Shown in pieces: positions 60,505 through 64,000 of a stretch of DNA of 64,000 bases. Positions within the stretch are counted from its first letter, which is position 1. Every line of letters begins with the position of its first letter. The notes beneath the pieces are model-generated. The model did not search any database and was not told the DNA's origin. It worked only from the letters and a program-made list of their open reading frames with translations. The stretch covers positions 1-64,000 of the forward strand of contig ONJJ01000012.1 of the NCBI GenBank assembly GCA_900318115.1, in the 5' to 3' direction. The stretch comes from an uncultured Prevotellaceae bacterium. GTDB lineage: Bacteria; Bacteroidota; Bacteroidia; Bacteroidales; Bacteroidaceae. A program made the position numbers and the translations under genes.

Positions 60505-61236
60505 ATGATAGGAGTACTCTTAGCTGCCGGAATGGCAAAACGGCTGCGCCCTCTGACAGATGACCGGCCCAAGTGCCTACTCACCGTGGGGTCAAGAACC
60601 CTGCTCCAGCGCACCGTGGACAGCCTGGTCAGCGCAGGAATCACGGAGTTGGTGGTCGTGACGGGATATCGCGCTGAAATGGTACGTGACTTCCTCACTA
60701 AACACTACCCCACCCTGACCATCCACTTCCTGAACAACGCCGACTACGCGAACAACAACAATATATTCTCGCTCTGGATGACGCGCCCCTACACCGAAGG
60801 ACACGACTTCCTCCTGCTGGACAGCGACATACTCTTCGATCCGCAAATCATCCCCACCCTGCTCCGAACGCAAGGCAGTGCCCTGTCCCTGAACCGCCAC
60901 GAACTGGGCGACGAGGAAATCAAGGTCATCGTGGACGACAAGAACCAGGTGCTCGAAATCAGCAAGACATGCTCACCAGAGCAGGCCATCGGCGAGAGCG
61001 TGGGCATAGAGAAAATGACCGCAGAGTACAGCACTGCACTGTTCCCGGAATTGGAACAGATGATCGAGCACGAAGGACTCGTGGATGTCTTCTATGAGCG
61101 AGCCTTCGAACGACTGATTCCGCAAGGCCACACCTTCCAGGTCGTTGACACCACGCACCTCTTCTCCATAGAACTCGACACCGTGGAGGACTTCGAGAAT
61201 GCCAAGAAACTCATTCCCGCAGAACTCTACGATTAA
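60505..61236 (+). CDS. Sugar/phospho-alcohol nucleotidyltransferase (LicC/PntC-like)
   Basis: 243 residues with an NTP-transferase fold. The nucleotide loop is LLAAGMAKRLRPLTDDRPKC, with the conserved Gly-X-X-X-Arg-Leu and the later Lys of PKCLL. A metal-binding Asp pair lies in FLLLDSDILFDPQ. It resembles phosphocholine or phosphonate cytidylyltransferases rather than hexose-1-phosphate enzymes (short, single domain, NADYANNNNIFSLWM). The predicted reaction is NTP + phospho-alcohol to NDP-alcohol + PPi. It heads a co-directional run with a PLP enzyme, a CDP-alcohol phosphotransferase and a flippase-like protein, which supports a CDP-linked intermediate. The true substrate is unknown. Confidence 0.85.
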   Translation: MIGVLLAAGMAKRLRPLTDDRPKCLLTVGSRTLLQRTVDSLVSAGITELVVVTGYRAEMVRDFLTKHYPTLTIHFLNNADYANNNNIFSLWMTRPYTEGHDFLLLDSDILFDPQIIPTLLRTQGSALSLNRHELGDEEIKVIVDDKNQVLEISKTCSPEQAIGESVGIEKMTAEYSTALFPELEQMIEHEGLVDVFYERAFERLIPQGHTFQVVDTTHLFSIELDTVEDFENAKKLIPAELYD

Positions 61237-61309
61237 GTTCTTTAAGATTTAAGGATTCAGGCCTACGAATCCACTCCATCTGAATAGAAATTTAAACAAT
61301 AGAATAACA

Positions 61310-62347
61310 ATGAACTATCTCGACAGAAACGAATTTAATTTCGAACCGAGCCAGAAAGTGCTCGATGCCATCAAGAACTTCGATCCCAAAGAACTCTGTT
61401 TCTATACCCGCATCTACGACCAAGGCAAGAAGAGCGTCATCAGCGTGCGCGTCAGCGAAATCTACGGCGTGCCCGAGGAACAGGTGCTCCTGGGCTACGG
61501 CGGCGAGGAAATCCTGAAGAACGCCATCCACTACTTCCTCACCGTGGGCGACAACAAGACCATCCTCATTCCCGAATTCTCATGGTGGTACTACAACCGT
61601 GTGGCTGGCGAGTGCGGAGGTCACTTCGAGATGTATCCCCTCTACGAGACGGGCGACACCTTCGCCTACAACGTGGACGAGGTCATCGAGTACACCAACC
61701 GCATCCATCCCCGCATGCTGCTGCTGGCTTCACCCAACAACCCCACGGGCAACAGCCTCACCTCCGAAGAAATCGGACGCATCATGGAGAACATCCCCAG
61801 CGACACGATGGTGCTCGTGGACGAGGCTTACGCAAGCTTCATCACCTCCGACACCGACTACATCGCTCCCCTGGTGAACAAGTATTCCAACCTGATTATC
61901 TCACGCACACTCTCCAAGTTCTACGGCTTGCCTGGATTGCGCACCGGATTCGGATTCATCGGAAAGGGACACGACCAGTTCCTCAGCTATTCCAACAAAT
62001 ACCTGGGCTTCAACCGCTTTGCTGAAGCCGTAGCACTCGCAGCCCTGGATAGCGATGAGCACTACCGCCGCGTGGCCGACGAAATGGAGTGGGATCGCCA
62101 GCTCTTCAAGAAAGAACTCGGCGACCTGCCGGGATTCAAGGTTTACAAGTCCGTGGCCAACTTCATACTCATCAAGTACCCCGTGGAAATCAAGGAAGCC
62201 CTGCAGAAGGCACTCGCCGACCAGGACTACAAGATCAAGTTCATGGCCGACAAGGGGCTGGAATCCTGCCTGCGAATCACACTCGGCCGCAAGGAACAAA
62301 TCCAGACCGTCGTGGATACCATCAAGAGCGTGTTCCTCAACAAATAA
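61310..62347 (+). CDS. PLP-dependent aminotransferase or decarboxylase, HisC/CobD-like
   Basis: 345 residues of fold-type I. PLP contacts: GYGGEEILKNAIHYF, LLASPNNPTGNSL (residues 139-151), VLVDEAYASF (Asp171) and the Schiff-base Lys203 in ISRTLSKFYGLPGLRTGF. A late Arg in LRITLGRKEQ would bind the substrate carboxylate. The closest relatives in pattern are histidinol-phosphate aminotransferase (HisC) and threonine-phosphate decarboxylase (CobD). No other histidine genes are near, so a HisC role is doubtful. In this context it could make a phospho-amino-alcohol or amino-phosphonate for the neighbouring cytidylyltransferase. That is inference. Confidence 0.8.
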   Translation: MNYLDRNEFNFEPSQKVLDAIKNFDPKELCFYTRIYDQGKKSVISVRVSEIYGVPEEQVLLGYGGEEILKNAIHYFLTVGDNKTILIPEFSWWYYNRVAGECGGHFEMYPLYETGDTFAYNVDEVIEYTNRIHPRMLLLASPNNPTGNSLTSEEIGRIMENIPSDTMVLVDEAYASFITSDTDYIAPLVNKYSNLIISRTLSKFYGLPGLRTGFGFIGKGHDQFLSYSNKYLGFNRFAEAVALAALDSDEHYRRVADEMEWDRQLFKKELGDLPGFKVYKSVANFILIKYPVEIKEALQKALADQDYKIKFMADKGLESCLRITLGRKEQIQTVVDTIKSVFLNK

Positions 62348-62353
62348 GACATC

Positions 62354-63334
62354 ATGAACGAGAAAATCTACGCCACCCTGAAGTCCGCCGAGACGGAAGA
62401 CTGGCTCGACTACCACGTAGTACGCCCATTCAGCTACTACTGGGCAGTGTTCTTCAACTGGTTCAATATCCATCCGAATACCGTCACCATCCTCTCGATG
62501 ATCATCGGGGTGGCCAGCGCCGCCTTCTTCCTCCACGGAAGCTACTTCTACGAGGGCACGCAGGGACTCATCTTCAACATCATCGCCATCCTGATGCTCT
62601 GCGTGGCCGACATCCTCGACTGCACCGACGGTCAGCTGGCTCGCATGACGGGCAAGAAGAGCCGCATCGGCCGCATCCTCGACGGAGTGGCAGGCTTCGT
62701 CTGGTTCGTACCCATTTACGTGTGTCTCGTTTACCGCTTCTACCTCCACCACTCCATCGAGTTCGGATGGCTCGGTATCGAGGACACACCGCAGAATGCG
62801 CTCATCGCCTCTCTCTGCCTCCTCGCCTTCGGATGCTTCTCCGGATTCTACTGCTTCGGAGGTCAGCAACGCCTGGCCGACTACTACATCCAGGTGCACC
62901 TCTTCTTCCTCAAGGGCGAGAAAGGCAGCGAACTCGACAATTCCAAGCGCCAGCAGGAAATCTACGATCAGTTGCCCAAGGACGCCCCGTTCTACGAGCG
63001 GCTGTTCCAGAAATCCTACGTGGATTACACCCGCAAGCAGGAGAACGTCACACCGCAGTTCCAGCGCCTGCTGCAGAAACTGCGCGAGAAGTACGGAAGC
63101 ACAGACAACATCCCCGCTGAGGTGCGCGAGGAGATTCATCGCGAATCACTCGGAGTGATGCCTTGGAATGGAATGCTGACCTTCAACTTCCGTTCCTTCT
63201 GGCTCTTCCTCTTCTGCCTGCTCGACGTGCCTGCCCTGAACTTCGTCTGGGAAGTCATAGGAATGGGATTGCTCTTCTGGTATGTCAATCATCGCCACGA
63301 AACATTCTGTCGTCGCATCGCTGAAAGTCTCTGA
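62354..63334 (+). CDS. CDP-alcohol phosphotransferase-family membrane protein with variant active site
   Basis: 326 residues with about six or more membrane helices. The family motif D-x2-D-G-x2-A-R-x8-G-x3-D-x3-D is clear: ADILDCTDGQLARMTGKKSR then IGRILDGVAG. It holds Asp89, Asp92, Gly93, Ala96, Arg97, Gly106 and Asp110, but the last Asp, thought to be the general base, is Gly114. The middle (residues about 190-270) is a charged cytoplasmic loop (KGEKGSELDNSKRQQEIYDQ). It is expected to transfer a phospho-alcohol from a CDP carrier to a lipid or other acceptor; the altered residue makes activity uncertain. It starts 6 nt after the PLP-enzyme gene. Confidence 0.85.
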   Translation: MNEKIYATLKSAETEDWLDYHVVRPFSYYWAVFFNWFNIHPNTVTILSMIIGVASAAFFLHGSYFYEGTQGLIFNIIAILMLCVADILDCTDGQLARMTGKKSRIGRILDGVAGFVWFVPIYVCLVYRFYLHHSIEFGWLGIEDTPQNALIASLCLLAFGCFSGFYCFGGQQRLADYYIQVHLFFLKGEKGSELDNSKRQQEIYDQLPKDAPFYERLFQKSYVDYTRKQENVTPQFQRLLQKLREKYGSTDNIPAEVREEIHRESLGVMPWNGMLTFNFRSFWLFLFCLLDVPALNFVWEVIGMGLLFWYVNHRHETFCRRIAESL

Positions 63335-63339
63335 ACATC

Positions 63340-64000
63340 ATGAAGTGGACCAAGCAACGACTCAACAATCTCTTCTTTTTCATCGGCATCGCGGCAGTAG
63401 TCGTGATGCTGTTGACTTTTGATGTCAGCTTCGCCGAACTATGGGACAACCTCTGCCGAGCCGGCTACTGGCTGATTCCCATCATCGGAGTGTGGCTCAT
63501 CATCTATGCCCTGAACGCCCTGGCTTGGCGCAGCATCATCCGAGGCAACGTGGGAGACAGAGTGGAGAAAGTCAGCTTCTGGCGCATCTACAGGCTGACC
63601 ATCACGGGCTATGCCCTGAACTACGCCACACCCGTGGGAGGACTGGGCGGAGAGCCCTATCGCATCATGGAACTCTCGAAGGATATAGGCAAGGAACACG
63701 CCAGTTCCTCCGTCATCCTTTATGCCATGATGCACTTCCTGGCTCACTTCTGGCTGTGGTTCACCTCCATCTTCTTCTACCTCCTCCTGGTGGCCATCGG
63801 CGACCTGCCTTTCGACACCACGGTGGGCGTCGTGCTCTCCGGCATTGCTGTCTTCTGCCTGCTGGCCTTCTGGGTGCTCGGCAAAGGCTATCGCAACGGA
63901 GTGGCCGTCACCATCATCGGCTGGACAAGCAAGATTCCAGGCCTGAAGGGATGGAGCAAGCGCTTTCAGGAACGACATGCCGAAACCCTGCAAACCATCG
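63340..64000 (+). CDS. Lysylphosphatidylglycerol-synthase TM-domain (flippase-like) protein, 3' end outside window
   Basis: 220 codons are visible; the C-terminus lies past the window. Start ATG at 63340, 5 nt after the preceding stop. It has several membrane helices, with the LPG_synthase_TM signatures WLIIYALNALAWRSIIRGN, TITGYALNYATPVGGLGGEP and YRIMELSKDIGKEHA. Proteins of this family (MprF N-terminal part, AglD-like) move or modify lipid-linked molecules in the inner membrane. As the fourth gene of the cassette it may flip the product made by the three enzymes before it. That link is inferred from position only. Confidence 0.85.
   Translation, partial: MKWTKQRLNNLFFFIGIAAVVVMLLTFDVSFAELWDNLCRAGYWLIPIIGVWLIIYALNALAWRSIIRGNVGDRVEKVSFWRIYRLTITGYALNYATPVGGLGGEPYRIMELSKDIGKEHASSSVILYAMMHFLAHFWLWFTSIFFYLLLVAIGDLPFDTTVGVVLSGIAVFCLLAFWVLGKGYRNGVAVTIIGWTSKIPGLKGWSKRFQERHAETLQTI

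Noticed and set aside
61901-63139. 412-aa minus-strand frame across the PLP-enzyme and CDP-alcohol genes
   Set aside because: It spans two real genes and their junction on the other strand and has no motif.

Overview
The window is a chromosome segment from a member of the Bacteroidota, most likely order Bacteroidales and close to Prevotellaceae. The evidence is the promoter style (TAnnTTTG -7 boxes, often without a Shine-Dalgarno), a short RpoD without region 1.1, an archaeal-type ProRS, a type IX secretion 'plug' protein with C-terminal sorting domains on secreted proteins, and many DUF4493/PCMD surface lipoproteins. No tRNA, rRNA, CRISPR array, intact insertion sequence or phage gene was seen. 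The only RNA gene found is rnpB.

Layout. 1-3.9 kb: proS and two related MFS permeases (minus strand). 4.3-9 kb: an OmpA-type lipoprotein, a TRIC-like channel, the T9SS plug protein, a DUF1460 amidase-like enzyme and MtgA. 8.25-12.1 kb: a tight six-gene minus-strand run headed by rpoD that also holds an HprK-like kinase, an S24/S26 peptidase and a PqqD-like protein. 12.3-15.1 kb: degP/htrA, rnpB and a small HAD phosphatase. 15.5-20.1 kb: a 1206-residue secreted modular protein and a Wza-type export lipoprotein. 20.4-24.2 kb: uvrA and a gliding-motility-type CTD protein. 24.5-39.5 kb: a co-directional locus of nine DUF4493-type lipoproteins, with a PCMD lipoprotein and an outer-membrane barrel among them. 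39.7-47.1 kb: two giant surface proteins. 47.3-53.1 kb: pfkA, a small secreted protein, rpsA, a zinc-ribbon coiled-coil protein and a Nif3-like protein. 53.4-55.5 kb: a DUF308 membrane protein and a DUF1846 protein. 55.5-59.7 kb: a repeat-rich gap and mfd. 60-64 kb: a YbjQ-like protein and a four-gene cassette (nucleotidyltransferase, PLP enzyme, CDP-alcohol phosphotransferase, flippase-like protein) that looks like a lipid or glycan head-group pathway.

The most interesting element is the 24.5-39.5 kb locus. All nine DUF4493-type proteins share the same N-terminal plan: a lipobox Cys, a short alternating beta-strand beginning with Gly or Ala, and a conserved Thr-Arg 26-39 residues after the Cys. 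That is the layout of FimA/Mfa1 pilin precursors, where Arg-specific cleavage frees an acceptor groove. One member also carries an Mfa-like segment. A type V pilus-like or protease-matured surface assembly is therefore a reasonable hypothesis.

A second theme is repeats. Many intergenic gaps carry their own short degenerate 'word' array (GTTTAGAG, CCTAGGA, GACCAAGTAAAGAG, TGTTGCAG and others). Similar low-complexity segments sit in frame inside uvrA and mfd, where they lengthen otherwise conserved housekeeping proteins.
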